Assembly: GCF_045635475.1 (NCBI RefSeq)
Contig: NZ_JBJGXI010000002.1
Span: forward strand, 120,896 to 184,895
Direction: 5' to 3'
Source of the DNA: JBJGXI01 sp045635475
GTDB taxonomy: Bacteria; Bacillota; Bacilli; Bacillales; Amphibacillaceae
DNA length: 64,000 nt
Below, in pieces: positions 35,173-44,015 of the stretch; the first letter of the stretch is position 1, and every line of letters begins with the position of its first letter. The position numbers and the translations under genes are program-made. Under the pieces are notes generated by a model. It saw nothing but the letters and a program-made list of their open reading frames with translations, did no database searches and was not told the origin of the DNA.

Positions 35173-35619
35173 TTATTTGAATATAAAATCACGATTTATT
35201 CGAATGTTAATCGGTTCGCCATTAACTTCTAATTGACAATGAACAAAAAGCGTATATGAACCAGGTTCACGAAAAGCAAATACCTGAAGATCATCCGGAT
35301 GATAAATATCACCAGGGTCCATAATTTTAGTTACTGGACTTCCAGTAAACTTAGGGTTGTCATGATTAATAGATAAGCCTATTAAAGGAGTGCGGTGACT
35401 GAGTGTTATCGTTTCTGTACCAATATATTCTAATGAACGTAATACCTGTAAACCATTTTCATGATTTTCCATACGAACGTGTAGGATGAAGTTGTTGCTC
35501 TGTTCATCAATTCTTATTGGCTCAATCAATTTGGCGGTTGATGTCCCTTTTAACCAGTAGACAGTCAAAGATCCAACTAACAATAAAATGCATGTGACGA
35601 AAACTACTTTTTTTAACAA
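35173..35619 (-). CDS. Hypothetical membrane-anchored extracytoplasmic protein
   Basis: The 148-residue protein has one N-terminal hydrophobic segment (about residues 4-23) and a beta-rich domain of about 120 residues ending in a single cysteine-containing strand (LFVHCQLEVNGEPINI). It lacks a lipobox. No family recognised; the fold could be immunoglobulin-like (inference). The TTG at 35619 has GGGGGAG 6 bases upstream. The 35620-36029 gap upstream is AT-rich and shows no gene. Confidence 0.65.
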   Translation of the reverse strand: MLKKVVFVTCILLLVGSLTVYWLKGTSTAKLIEPIRIDEQSNNFILHVRMENHENGLQVLRSLEYIGTETITLSHRTPLIGLSINHDNPKFTGSPVTKIMDPGDIYHPDDLQVFAFREPGSYTLFVHCQLEVNGEPINIRINRDFIFK

Positions 35620-36029
35620 CCACTACTCCCCCTTCTGTTCCTATGTACGATTTAACACCTACCTGTATAGACGGATAAAGTTATCAAATAGTTTCACTTT
35701 TTATAAAATTTGGAAAAAAACATAGTTTTAATATGCCACTGTTCAAGAGAATCTTATCGAATGATTATTATTGGATGACCCTTTAGAACCTAGAGACTCG
35801 CAATTAATGGTTGATATTCCCATACATTTTCTATCATAACATTGCAAATAACACAAATAGTATTTTTAACTATTTACCTAACCGTTAAGCATAAATCCTC
35901 TTATAATTTATTACCCCAATGAGAAAATTTTAATCCTACCTTCTCTTCCAACTATCTATATCCTTTAGTACATTTTATTCTAACATGTACCGAATAACAC
36001 TTTACCATTTTTTGTCATTTGTCTACGCA

Positions 36030-36058
36030 GAATAAATTCACTCGTATAACTCATCCTA
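36030..36058 (+). promoter_or_regulatory. Sigma-G/F-type promoter of the spoVA2-like operon
   Basis: GAATA (36030-36034) and CATCCTA (36052-36058) are separated by 17 bases. The forespore sigma-G consensus is roughly GHATR, 17-18 bases, CATWHTA; only one base of the -10 differs. The predicted start is about 28 bases before the first gene. Forespore expression fits the spore functions encoded. Confidence 0.6.
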
Positions 36059-36093
36059 TAATTGCAACACATTTTATTTGAGGAGGAACATAA

Positions 36094-36297
36094 ATGACCG
36101 TTGCAACACAAGTAAAACAAACATTAGCTGGATTAAAAAGTGCCCAAGCTAGCTTTGAAACCTTTGCATTACAGACAGAAAATAAACAAGCAAAGAAAAT
36201 GTATCAAAATGCAGCTCAACAAACCGAAACGATTCTCCAGTCTTTAGAACCTCGTGTTCAGCAAATTGAGAATGAAGAGCCGCAGTATAAACAGTAA
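36094..36297 (+). CDS. DUF1657 protein, first gene of the spoVA2-like operon
   Basis: The 67-residue, mostly helical, Gln/Ala-rich protein starts MTVATQVKQTLAGLKSAQAS and contains TFALQTENKQAKKMYQNAAQ, characteristic of DUF1657. It has no membrane segment. Two further DUF1657 units occur in this operon, at 38.7 kb and fused to the C-terminus of the YetF-like protein. The ATG follows GAGGAGG. Function unknown; the family is restricted to spore formers, as far as I know. Confidence 0.9.
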   Translation: MTVATQVKQTLAGLKSAQASFETFALQTENKQAKKMYQNAAQQTETILQSLEPRVQQIENEEPQYKQ

Positions 36298-36304
36298 TAC
36301 TAAT

Positions 36305-36331
36305 AAAAGGTTGGCTCGTTACCAGCCTTTT
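36305..36331 (+). terminator. Hairpin between the first two genes of the spore operon
   Basis: A 10-bp stem with one wobble (36305-36314 and 36322-36331) and a 7-base loop has little T-tail beyond the stem. It may only partly terminate, lowering expression of the downstream genes relative to the first. Confidence 0.5.
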
Positions 36332-36352
36332 ACATAAAAAAGGTGGTGCACC

Positions 36353-36817
36353 ATGAATGTAAATATAAGGTACTTTGTAGCAATTTTAATTATTAGTTTT
36401 CTATTTGGTTGTACACAGGATAGTCAAAATACACAGCCAAACGATATTGACAGTCAAAATATAACAAATATTACTCATCCCTCTTCCTTTGACCAAACGA
36501 TAGCAAATCAAGCAAAGGAATGGTTATTATCTCGAGAAGAGGTTAGTGCAGTAAGTGGTTTTAATACGGATAAAAACCTATTATTAGCAATTAAAGTTAA
36601 ACCGTTTGATCAATTTAATGAGCAAGTCTTAGAAAAAGAATTTAAAAAAGAATTAAAAAAGCAAAATCCAGATATGACTGTAGACGTTTCCTCTGACCAA
36701 AAAATATATATTGAACTAGATAAAATAGAACATAGAATGGTTAAACAACAAATGAATAAAACAGACGTTTTGAAAAAATATAAACAAATAACAAAACTAA
36801 TGGACGATACGGCTTGA
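36353..36817 (+). CDS. YhcN/YlaJ-family sporulation lipoprotein
   Basis: The 154-residue protein has a signal ending FLFGC (lipidated Cys20) and a linker. The YhcN/YlaJ domain (about 45-135) follows, with AKEWLLSREEVSAVSGFN and a repeated alpha/beta arrangement. Proteins of this family sit in the inner spore membrane region. In spoVA2mob operons the same gene occupies second place. Start ATG after AAAGGTGGT. Confidence 0.88.
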   Translation: MNVNIRYFVAILIISFLFGCTQDSQNTQPNDIDSQNITNITHPSSFDQTIANQAKEWLLSREEVSAVSGFNTDKNLLLAIKVKPFDQFNEQVLEKEFKKELKKQNPDMTVDVSSDQKIYIELDKIEHRMVKQQMNKTDVLKKYKQITKLMDDTA

Positions 36818-36833
36818 TTGGAGAGTAATGTTT

Positions 36834-37313
36834 ATGGCTAATAACAAGAAAAAAAACCTAACACCAACACAACAGCAGTACCAATCTTTTGCTGAAAAAA
36901 GAGAAGTTAAAAGACCGCTCTATAAAAATTGTTTAAGAGCTTTCTTAATCGGTGGAACAATTTGTCTTATAGGTCAATGTATTTCTACATTTTACATGTA
37001 TTTTTTTGATTTTACAGAACAAACCGTAGGAAATCCTACGGTCGCAACACTTATTTTCTTTACGTTGCTCCTTACCGGTTTTGGCGTCTATGACCATATT
37101 GCACAATTCGCTGGTGCTGGAACAGCTGTTCCAGTTACAGGATTCGGAAATGCTGTAATATCAGCATGTATTGAACACCGGACAGAGGGGTTTGTACTCG
37201 GTGTCGGTGGCAATATGTTTAAACTAGCTGGTTCTGTAATTTTGTTCGGTGTGTTTTCTGCTTTTGTCATCGCCCTTGTTAAAACTATAATAACGCAATT
37301 GGGGGGATTGTAA
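36834..37313 (+). CDS. spoVAC: SpoVAC-type stage V sporulation protein
   Basis: The 159-residue membrane protein is a subunit of the SpoVA channel that moves Ca-dipicolinate into the spore. A hydrophilic N-terminus (about 35 residues) is followed by about four hydrophobic segments. The signature GAGTAVPVTGFGNAV lies near the middle; B. subtilis SpoVAC can act as a mechanosensitive channel. ATG at 36834 lies 8 bases after GGAGAG; the ATG at 36828 is only 2 bases away. Its stop overlaps the spoVAD start. Confidence 0.92.
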   Translation: MANNKKKNLTPTQQQYQSFAEKREVKRPLYKNCLRAFLIGGTICLIGQCISTFYMYFFDFTEQTVGNPTVATLIFFTLLLTGFGVYDHIAQFAGAGTAVPVTGFGNAVISACIEHRTEGFVLGVGGNMFKLAGSVILFGVFSAFVIALVKTIITQLGGL

Positions 37314-38323
37314 TGCTTATCGGTCATCGAACTTGGACATTTGAGAACAATCCAACAATTATTTCTACCGGTACTGTTGGTGGTCCGTTTGAAGCGAACG
37401 GTCGAATTCCAGAAGATTTTGATCTGTTACATGATGATTTATGGTTGCAACAAGACTCATTTGAAAAAGCACATAAAATTCTTATTGATGAGGCTTGTCA
37501 GAAAGCAATTGAAAAAGGTGGTATTCAGAAAGAGCAGGTGCAATTCTTCTTAGCGGGTGATTTAATCAATCAAATTACCCCTACAAGTTTCGCGGCCCAA
37601 ACACTTGGAACCCCTTATTTAGGTCTTTTCGGCGCATGTTCAACCTCGATGGAAGGTTTAGCATTAAGTGCTTTCCTTATAAATGGCAAAGGAGCAAAAT
37701 ACGTACTAACAGGTGCAGCGAGTCATAACGCTGCAGTTGAAAAACAATTTCGATACCCTACTGAATATGGAGGACAAAAGCCTCCAACAGCACAGTGGAC
37801 TGTAACAGGTGCTGGTACCGCACTCCTTAGTGATAAGGGGCAAGGACCTAAAGTAACATCTGCAACAATTGGAAGGGTTATTGATATGGGATTGAGTGAC
37901 CCGTTTAACATGGGAGGCGCAATGGCTCCTGCTGCCGTCGATACTATCGAAGCACATTTGAAAGAGAGGAATGTCACTGCAGATTATTACGATTTAATCA
38001 TCACAGGTGATCTTGCCCACATTGGACGTGAAATTGCACTTGATTTATTAAACAAACAGGGTACTTATATACATCCAGATAAATTTGTTGATTGTGGATT
38101 GACGATTTATCGGGAGGATCAACCCGTGCTTGCAGGAGCTAGTGGTGCAGGTTGCTCTGCAGTTGTTACTTATGGCCACTTTATAAACCGGATGCTAAAA
38201 GGAGAACTAAACCGTATTTTAGTCGTTGCTACCGGCGCGCTATTATCACCACTTAGTGCACAACAAAACCAGACGATACCATGTATCGCTCATGCTGTCT
38301 CAATAGAAAATGGAGGTGCGTAA
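37313..38323 (+). CDS. spoVAD: SpoVAD-type dipicolinate-binding protein
   Basis: The 336-residue soluble protein of thiolase-like fold binds dipicolinic acid in the SpoVA complex. Visible motifs are the nucleophile-loop-like GLFGACSTSMEGLAL, GAASHNAAVEKQFRYPTEYG and, near the end, GASGAGCSAVVTYGH. Length is normal. The ATG shares one base with the spoVAC stop, indicating translational coupling. Confidence 0.94.
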   Translation: MLIGHRTWTFENNPTIISTGTVGGPFEANGRIPEDFDLLHDDLWLQQDSFEKAHKILIDEACQKAIEKGGIQKEQVQFFLAGDLINQITPTSFAAQTLGTPYLGLFGACSTSMEGLALSAFLINGKGAKYVLTGAASHNAAVEKQFRYPTEYGGQKPPTAQWTVTGAGTALLSDKGQGPKVTSATIGRVIDMGLSDPFNMGGAMAPAAVDTIEAHLKERNVTADYYDLIITGDLAHIGREIALDLLNKQGTYIHPDKFVDCGLTIYREDQPVLAGASGAGCSAVVTYGHFINRMLKGELNRILVVATGALLSPLSAQQNQTIPCIAHAVSIENGGA

Positions 38324-38326
38324 TCG

Positions 38327-38677
38327 ATGACATTCTTTTGGGCATTTGTTGTAGGTGGTCTGATTTGTGTGATTGGACAGATTATGTTTGATGTATTTAA
38401 ATTAACGCCTGGCCATACGCTCAGCACCTTAGTAGTGTCAGGAGCTTTACTTAGTGGATTTGGTTTATATGATAAATTAATTGATTTTGCTGGCGCAGGA
38501 GCAACTGTTCCAATTACAAGTTTCGGGAACTCATTAGTTCATGGAGCCATGCAAGAAGCTGAAAAGCACGGAATTATAGGGGTCGTAACGGGAATGTTCG
38601 AAATAACTAGCTCAGGAATATCAGCAGCAATTATTTTCGGGATGATTGGCGCGATTTTTTTCAAGCCAAAAGGATAA
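38327..38677 (+). CDS. spoVAEB: SpoVAE(b)-type membrane protein
   Basis: The 116-residue membrane protein has about four hydrophobic segments and a GAGATVPITSFGNSLVHGA motif closely parallel to the SpoVAC motif, as usual for these paralogous subunits. It follows spoVAD by 3 bases. Unlike the main B. subtilis spoVA operon, no SpoVAA, AB, AEa or AF gene is present. This is the reduced C-D-Eb set of the second-type operon. Confidence 0.92.
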   Translation: MTFFWAFVVGGLICVIGQIMFDVFKLTPGHTLSTLVVSGALLSGFGLYDKLIDFAGAGATVPITSFGNSLVHGAMQEAEKHGIIGVVTGMFEITSSGISAAIIFGMIGAIFFKPKG

Positions 38678-38691
38678 AGGAGGAAAATTTT

Positions 38692-38898
38692 TTGACCGTT
38701 GGATCGCAAGTAAAACAGACGTTATCAAGTGTGAAAGGAATGCAAGCAAGTTTTTCCAACCTATTACAACGAACACAGGAAAAAAAGGCTCAACAAGTTT
38801 TTCATGAAACAATGCTATCACTCGATGAAATAAAAAAGGACTTACAACAACGTGTCGGTGAATTGGAGCGCGAAGAGTTACAATATAAAGGCTTTTAA
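38692..38898 (+). CDS. Second DUF1657 protein
   Basis: The 68-residue protein starts MTVGSQVKQTLSSVKGMQAS and is clearly paralogous to the first gene of the operon. It starts at a TTG preceded by AAAGGAGG. It is helical, charged and without membrane segment. It ends 17 bases before the YetF-like gene. Confidence 0.88.
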   Translation: MTVGSQVKQTLSSVKGMQASFSNLLQRTQEKKAQQVFHETMLSLDEIKKDLQQRVGELEREELQYKGF

Positions 38899-38915
38899 AA
38901 CAAGGAGTAGACCAT

Positions 38916-39776
38916 ATGCCTGAATGGGTAAATGTTATTATTCGATCAACTAGTCTCCTGATAACACTTTTTTTCTTTACCAAGTGGCTTGGTAAGAAAC
39001 AACTTTCTCAGTTAAGTATCTTCGAGTATATAACCGGTATCGCTATTGGTAGTATTGCAGCAACGATGTCAATGGGTACTGATATCCCCATTGTACACGG
39101 CTTTCTTAGTATGAGTGTGTGGTTTGTTATACCATTATTGATAGGTATCATAACATTAAAAAGTAAAAAAATCCGTGATTTTATTGAAGGAAAAGGAACT
39201 GTATTTATTAAAGATGGTAAAGTGATGGAGGATAATCTAAAAAAAGAGAAATATACAACCGATGATCTGCTCGAAAAATTACGAAATAACAATTTTTTTC
39301 AAGTGGCTGATGTTGAATTTGCCGTGCTTGAAACAGACGGAACATTAAGCATACTACCGAAAAAAGAAAATCAACCTTTAACACCTAAGGACTTAGGCTT
39401 AGATTTAGCTCCTGTAAAAGAACCACAAACAGTAATAATGGATGGTAAACCAATATACGAACCTTTGGCGACCGCAGGCTTGAGTTATAATTGGCTGACT
39501 ACAGAATTAGACAAGCTTGGTGTTACGATTGAAAACGTATTTCTTGGTCAAATTGATCATTATGGGCAGTTAACTGTAGATCTATTTGACGATAACCTAA
39601 AGGTACCAACACCACAGGAACTTCCCCTGCTGTTAGCAACGATGAAGAAATGTCAAGCAGATTTAGAATTGTTTGCCTTAGCAACGGAAAACCAAGCCGC
39701 GAAAACAATGTATTCGCATAACAGCGAAAAATTACAAGCAGCTATTGAACGCGTCAAACCATTTTTAAATAGTTAG
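38916..39776 (+). CDS. YetF-like (DUF421) membrane protein with C-terminal DUF1657 unit
   Basis: The 286-residue protein has three transmembrane helices (about 8-25, 35-55 and 60-80) with the FFTKWLGKKQLSQLSIFEYI signature of DUF421. A cytoplasmic DUF421 alpha/beta domain spans about 85-225. The last 60 residues (LLATMKKCQADLELFALATE onward) match the DUF1657 pattern of the two small proteins in this operon, so the gene is a natural fusion. In the mobile spoVA2 operons linked to high spore heat resistance, a DUF421 gene closes the operon in the same way. Confidence 0.88.
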   Translation: MPEWVNVIIRSTSLLITLFFFTKWLGKKQLSQLSIFEYITGIAIGSIAATMSMGTDIPIVHGFLSMSVWFVIPLLIGIITLKSKKIRDFIEGKGTVFIKDGKVMEDNLKKEKYTTDDLLEKLRNNNFFQVADVEFAVLETDGTLSILPKKENQPLTPKDLGLDLAPVKEPQTVIMDGKPIYEPLATAGLSYNWLTTELDKLGVTIENVFLGQIDHYGQLTVDLFDDNLKVPTPQELPLLLATMKKCQADLELFALATENQAAKTMYSHNSEKLQAAIERVKPFLNS

Positions 39777-39780
39777 ATAA

Positions 39781-39983
39781 GAAAAGCGCAGAGCGCCGCT
39801 TAGAAACGTAGCGACTGGAGCGCATCGACTAAAGATAAAGGAATCATGCCCCCGCATAGGGGGTATGTCGACGTTGGACGGCAAGTCCGCCTTTAGTCGA
39901 CCTTCGATAAAACTTGAATCGATGATGACTTATCGTAAGTCGATTCGCGAAGTCGCCTAGTTTCTGGCGCTCGGAGCTAGACA
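39781..39983. repeat. Dispersed repeat, family 2 (single copy here)
   Basis: The element runs from GAAAAGCGCAGAGCGCC to GGCGCTCGGAGCTAGAC, so its ends are roughly complementary. Inside, TCGACTAAAG and CTTTAGTCGA form one inverted pair. GAATCGA...TCGATTC with a nested GACTTA/TAAGTC forms a second. GC-rich ends of this kind are common intergenic repeats in Bacillaceae genomes. It follows the spore operon by 4 bases and contains no gene. Confidence 0.65.
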
Positions 39984-40001
39984 CATGAAAAATTCTATAT
40001 G

Positions 40002-40029
40002 AAAAAGACCGATACAGCTATCAGTCTTT
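40002..40029 (-). terminator. Terminator of the MDR dehydrogenase gene
   Basis: An 11-bp stem with one mismatch (40004-40014 and 40019-40029) has an A-rich side giving a T-tail on the minus strand. Confidence 0.8.
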
Positions 40030-40037
40030 CCTTACAT

Positions 40038-41015
40038 CTATATCTTTAAAGCGACCTTGCCAAATTGCTTCGCTTCCTCCAAGTAGAGAAATGCAGTATC
40101 TGTATTTTTCAACGGAAACACTTGATCAACCACTGGATGCAATTGGTGTTTTTCAATAAATGCGAGCATCTCACGCAATTCTTCTCGACTGCCCATGGTT
40201 GAGCCGAGCAACTGGTATTGTCCATAAAAAAATGAGCGAATATCGATCGTGACATGATCATCTGTAGTAGCTCCAAAAGTAACCATTCTACCTCCACGCA
40301 TCAACACTTGCAGTGAACGATTAAACGTAGCTTCTCCCACACTGTCTATTACAATATTAATTGTTTCATTCGCCAAAACATCATACCAATCACTATTCGT
40401 GTCTATCGCCCGGTCCGCTCCTAACGCTATTGCCTTATCTTTCTTTTTCTGACTCCTAGACGTAACAATTACTCTTGCTCCTACAGCTTTTGCAAACTGA
40501 ATTAAAAATGTCGTGACACCGCTTCCTGCACCAGGAATAAAAACCGTATCACCTTGTTTCAGCTGTCCTTTTGTAAAAAGAGCTCGATAACCCGTTAAGC
40601 CAGATAGAGCAAGTACTCCCGCTTCCTCACCTGTTAGAAACGCAGGCTTTTTCTCCAACCAATCTGCTACTATTACAATTTTTTCAGCAAACGTACCATG
40701 ACCGGGCATTCCTACTATTTCAAATCCTTCAGGCGGAGCATCACTCTTTTCTTTCCATCCGATACCAGGGTTTATTATAACCTCATCTCCGACAGAGTAA
40801 TTTGATACACCCTCTCCTACTTGTTCCACAATTCCTACTCCGTCCGACCCCAACACTAAAGGATTCGGATTATCTCCTCTTCGTTTAGGAATGTTCAGGT
40901 CACGATGATTTACACCTGCATATTTTAATGCGACCTTTACCTCTCCTCTTGCAACTTCCGGCTCATCAATATCTGTATAACTTACAGCTTGTCCCTTATG
41001 TACAAATGCCTTCAT
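40038..41015 (-). CDS. Zinc-binding-type MDR alcohol dehydrogenase / quinone reductase (YogA-like)
   Basis: The 325-residue NAD(P)-dependent medium-chain dehydrogenase carries the GroES-like domain (LGSDGVGIVEQVGEGV and GVNHRDLN) and a Rossmann domain with GAGSGVTTFLIQFAKAVGA. The typical zinc-ligand cysteine/histidine set is incomplete: GSDGVG replaces GHEGAG. It is therefore probably closer to the zinc-free quinone oxidoreductases despite the usual label. Substrate unknown. Single gene. Confidence 0.82.
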   Translation of the reverse strand: MKAFVHKGQAVSYTDIDEPEVARGEVKVALKYAGVNHRDLNIPKRRGDNPNPLVLGSDGVGIVEQVGEGVSNYSVGDEVIINPGIGWKEKSDAPPEGFEIVGMPGHGTFAEKIVIVADWLEKKPAFLTGEEAGVLALSGLTGYRALFTKGQLKQGDTVFIPGAGSGVTTFLIQFAKAVGARVIVTSRSQKKKDKAIALGADRAIDTNSDWYDVLANETINIVIDSVGEATFNRSLQVLMRGGRMVTFGATTDDHVTIDIRSFFYGQYQLLGSTMGSREELREMLAFIEKHQLHPVVDQVFPLKNTDTAFLYLEEAKQFGKVALKI

Positions 41016-41208
41016 TAGTCCACCTCTTTAGTAATTATTGTGTGTATAATCTTATCATATTCATTTATAAACTCGCTAAAAGCTTGTTTACAGACAGAAA
41101 TATCAAAAAATGGTGCGCACATGATTCATATTATAGTACACATTCCCAAAATATGATAACCACTTAAGATCCCGATAGGGCTAGATAATTCTATACTTGT
41201 CTAATAAG

Positions 41209-41235
41209 AAAAAGCCCCAGTATGGAGCTTTTTCC
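41209..41235 (-). terminator. Terminator of the large permease gene
   Basis: A 10-bp stem (41209-41218 and 41224-41233, one wobble) has a 5-base loop and A-run giving a T-tail on the minus strand. Confidence 0.85.
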
Positions 41236-41240
41236 AACAT

Positions 41241-42665
41241 TTAAAAAATAACTAGAGCCAACAGCGTGGAAACAATCAAACCGATAATTACTGGCACAAA
41301 GTTTTTCCGAACTAACTCCATAACTGGTACACCACAAAATCCTGCAATTGCAATTAATGAAGACCATGCAATAATCGTACCGCCACCAGTCCAAATAGAT
41401 CCCATTTGTCCTATAGCCGCTAAAGTTGTAGGATCAATTCCGTTAGCAAGCGCCTCTGATAGTGAACCGGTTAAAGGTAATCCAGAAAAACCTGAACCAT
41501 CCAATCCAGTAATCATGCCTATAATCAATATACTTACTGCAGCGAGCAAGGCATTCTGCGGTAAAAAGTCTTGTGTAGAATTTACAAGATCAAACAATAG
41601 CTTAGGCCCACCTTCTTCAATTCCCAGTATACTTCCTGAGAAATCAGAACTACCGAGAAAAAAGAATCCTGCAATCGGAATTACTGGACCCATTGCCTTA
41701 AAAGCAAAGATGAATCCTTCTGTAATATGATCAGAAATATTATCTAATGCACGGTGCTTTCCGAAAGCCACAGTTGAAAGTAAAAGTAATATAACAGCAA
41801 CTCCGCCTATAAACGCAGCGCCATCTCCTCCTTCAAATCCTCCCATTCTACCTGCAGATAACTTCGTTGTGATCATAACAATCATTACGATTAACATGGA
41901 AACAGGAACTAAAATGGCAAATAGCTTGCTCCACAAAGTTAAGTGTTTTGCATTAGAGGATTTGTTTGTTTCTTCTTTCAACCCCTGCATGAAAGATAGT
42001 TCCTGCTCAATTTTCGGGTCATCTTTTGTACGAATTGACTTACGGTTAAATAGATATGCTAATGAAATTGCAACACCACCAGTAATAAGTGAAAGGATTA
42101 ACGCTTGGTCTGCTAGTGTTGTTACATCAACTCCAGCTGCTTTTGCGGATAATCCTGGTGCAACTTGAATCACATAATCTGATGATAAGGCCATCCCTTG
42201 ACCAGCTAGTGCTACTGCCATCGCAGCCACCATCACTGGCAACCCTGCACGAATAGCCGCTGGTACAAGTAACGCACAAATCAAAGGAACAGCTGGTGTC
42301 GGCCAGAAAAATAAGGAAATTAGGTAGGTCACGATGATGAGTACAAAATAGGCAATATGTCCGTTGACCATTACCTTCTGAATCGGTTGAATCATGCGAC
42401 GATCGGCACCAAGGTCTTTTAATGAATGTAGCAATGCAACCATGAACGTAATAATTAGAAATATGTTAAACAACTCTTTAGCTGCGACTAAATTTGCATT
42501 AAACACGGTTGTAAAACCATCAATCACATTACCTTGATAAACCCAAGCAACCAAAAAGGTCCCTAATAATGTAGGAAGTACTACCCCTTTTCGGAACACC
42601 ATCGTTAAAATGATAATTAATGTAAAAGCCCCATATATCCAATGAGACAAAGACAATTCAACCAC
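41241..42665 (-). CDS. Putative anion/metabolite permease, about 12 membrane helices
   Basis: The 474-residue polytopic membrane protein has about 11-13 hydrophobic helices. Gly/Ser/Pro-rich re-entrant-like stretches are visible at PTPAVPLICALLVPAAIRAG and GLDGSGFSGLPLTGSLSEAL, typical of ion-transporter superfamily carriers such as GntP, DcuC or NhaC relatives. I cannot assign the substrate. It lies downstream of the broken DUF1028 hydrolase gene on the same strand, so the two may once have worked together. Start ATG/GTG region follows GAGGT. Confidence 0.7.
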   Translation of the reverse strand: MVELSLSHWIYGAFTLIIILTMVFRKGVVLPTLLGTFLVAWVYQGNVIDGFTTVFNANLVAAKELFNIFLIITFMVALLHSLKDLGADRRMIQPIQKVMVNGHIAYFVLIIVTYLISLFFWPTPAVPLICALLVPAAIRAGLPVMVAAMAVALAGQGMALSSDYVIQVAPGLSAKAAGVDVTTLADQALILSLITGGVAISLAYLFNRKSIRTKDDPKIEQELSFMQGLKEETNKSSNAKHLTLWSKLFAILVPVSMLIVMIVMITTKLSAGRMGGFEGGDGAAFIGGVAVILLLLSTVAFGKHRALDNISDHITEGFIFAFKAMGPVIPIAGFFFLGSSDFSGSILGIEEGGPKLLFDLVNSTQDFLPQNALLAAVSILIIGMITGLDGSGFSGLPLTGSLSEALANGIDPTTLAAIGQMGSIWTGGGTIIAWSSLIAIAGFCGVPVMELVRKNFVPVIIGLIVSTLLALVIF

Positions 42666-42865
42666 GGTTCGTTACCTCCTCTAAGCACATAGTTACAGCA
42701 ATTAAACTGTGCTATAGCCTATGCGTAGAGAAGTAAATAGGTTCTCCACTGCTAAAACTACTATATATATAATTAAGGACCGGTTAATGTCATTGACAGA
42801 CTGATTTCGTCATATCTATAAAAAAACAGACTAGCATGTAATTCTTTGCTAAACTTTTTTAGATG

Positions 42866-43735
42866 CTATTTCTTTTTTATAAAGTCTAGCACCTCTTGAT
42901 CAATCTTGCCTAATTCTAATTCGCGTTCTTCGAAATTTTCCGTATGAAGGAATCGTATTAAAGCATCAAAAAGTGTATCATCAACTACTTCGTCTGATTG
43001 TAAATATCCCCATCGATATAGTCCTTGTTACTCATCGGACCTTACTTCTCCTGTGATTTCCAGGATGTTTTATGGTTTTGTTTCCCAAAACATAGTTGTT
43101 GGAGCTGATATAAACGGATAAGTTCATCAATTGGCTCTGGATGATCATCGACACGTAAATCAATTAAAATATCATTTAATCCACCATAACCACCTTTGTC
43201 TTTTACAACATAGATGGCAGACGATTGCTTCCCTCTACTATCGCCTCCAGCAGTTTGAGCTGCAGTCAATGCAGCTAGCAAGCGATCAGAAAGACTACCT
43301 GATGTCGTTTCAAACGCTTGTCCCATCGAAGTGACTGTTTCTTTGTTAATTAAAATATTCCCTTGGGCAGCATAGTTGTTCCCAGTCATTCCCCTTGCCC
43401 AATCATAACAATTAGTCCCTGTAAAGCTGGCTGCATTGCCACGAAAATCAACAATTCCTACTTGCTTTTCGTTATCAGGATCCGATTCAGTAAGGATTTT
43501 AATGGTTTCTTCAACATATTACCAGCTTCTAGTAGTTCCAATCCTTTAGAATCCGTACGATGGATTCGCAAAGGCCTGGGTTGCAATCGCACCGACGCCG
43601 TCTTTCGCCCAAGGTACATCCGAACCAATCGCAATGATTTTGATTGTACAGCTACACCTAGCTCCCCTGTATCCGGATCAAAACCTACAATAGAAAATGT
43701 TGCAATAATGTCCTTTTTACGTATGTCTCATTCAT
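42866..43735 (-). pseudogene. Broken DUF1028-family Ntn-hydrolase-like gene
   Basis: Minus-strand frames carry IATFSIVGFDPDTGELGVAV, GSDVPWAKDGVGAIATQAF and NPSYG. They continue with YDWARGMTGNNYAAQGNIL, ALTAAQTAGGDSRGKQSSAI and GLNDILIDLRVDDHPEPI, ending LYRWGYLQSDEVVDDTLFDA to FIKKK. This is the full length of a DUF1028 protein, but at least four frameshifts or stops separate the pieces. The ATG at 43735 behind AGGAGG is already out of frame with what follows. One open middle part (43042-43389) looks intact but cannot act alone. Confidence 0.82.
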
Positions 43736-44015
43736 CCTCCTCTTATTTTGTTACTTATTTTATAGGAAAGCCCATATAACTTGCCATACAAACGATTGTA
43801 AGTGGATCTAATAGAATTAAAAAAACTTGTATTCAACAGTCAACTCTCCATATATAATCAAATCATTAGAGTCAATTTCATGACATTCTCACCCGTTTGT
43901 ATCCACGTATAGTTTTGGGTGCAGTTTAATCTAAATACATGTGAATGGTTAAAGATCAATTATGAAATCAACAAAACTAAAAATCACCTAATAAGATCAG
44001 AAAGGATTTTTCATC

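Noticed and set aside
36298..36352. Separate promoter for yhcN-spoVA genes
   Set aside because: Only a hairpin is visible between the first and second genes; no sigma-G, sigma-F or sigma-A boxes fit.
43042..43389. Intact-looking 115-codon gene
   Set aside because: It is only the middle of a DUF1028 gene; the same family's N- and C-terminal parts flank it in other frames, so it is listed as part of a pseudogene.
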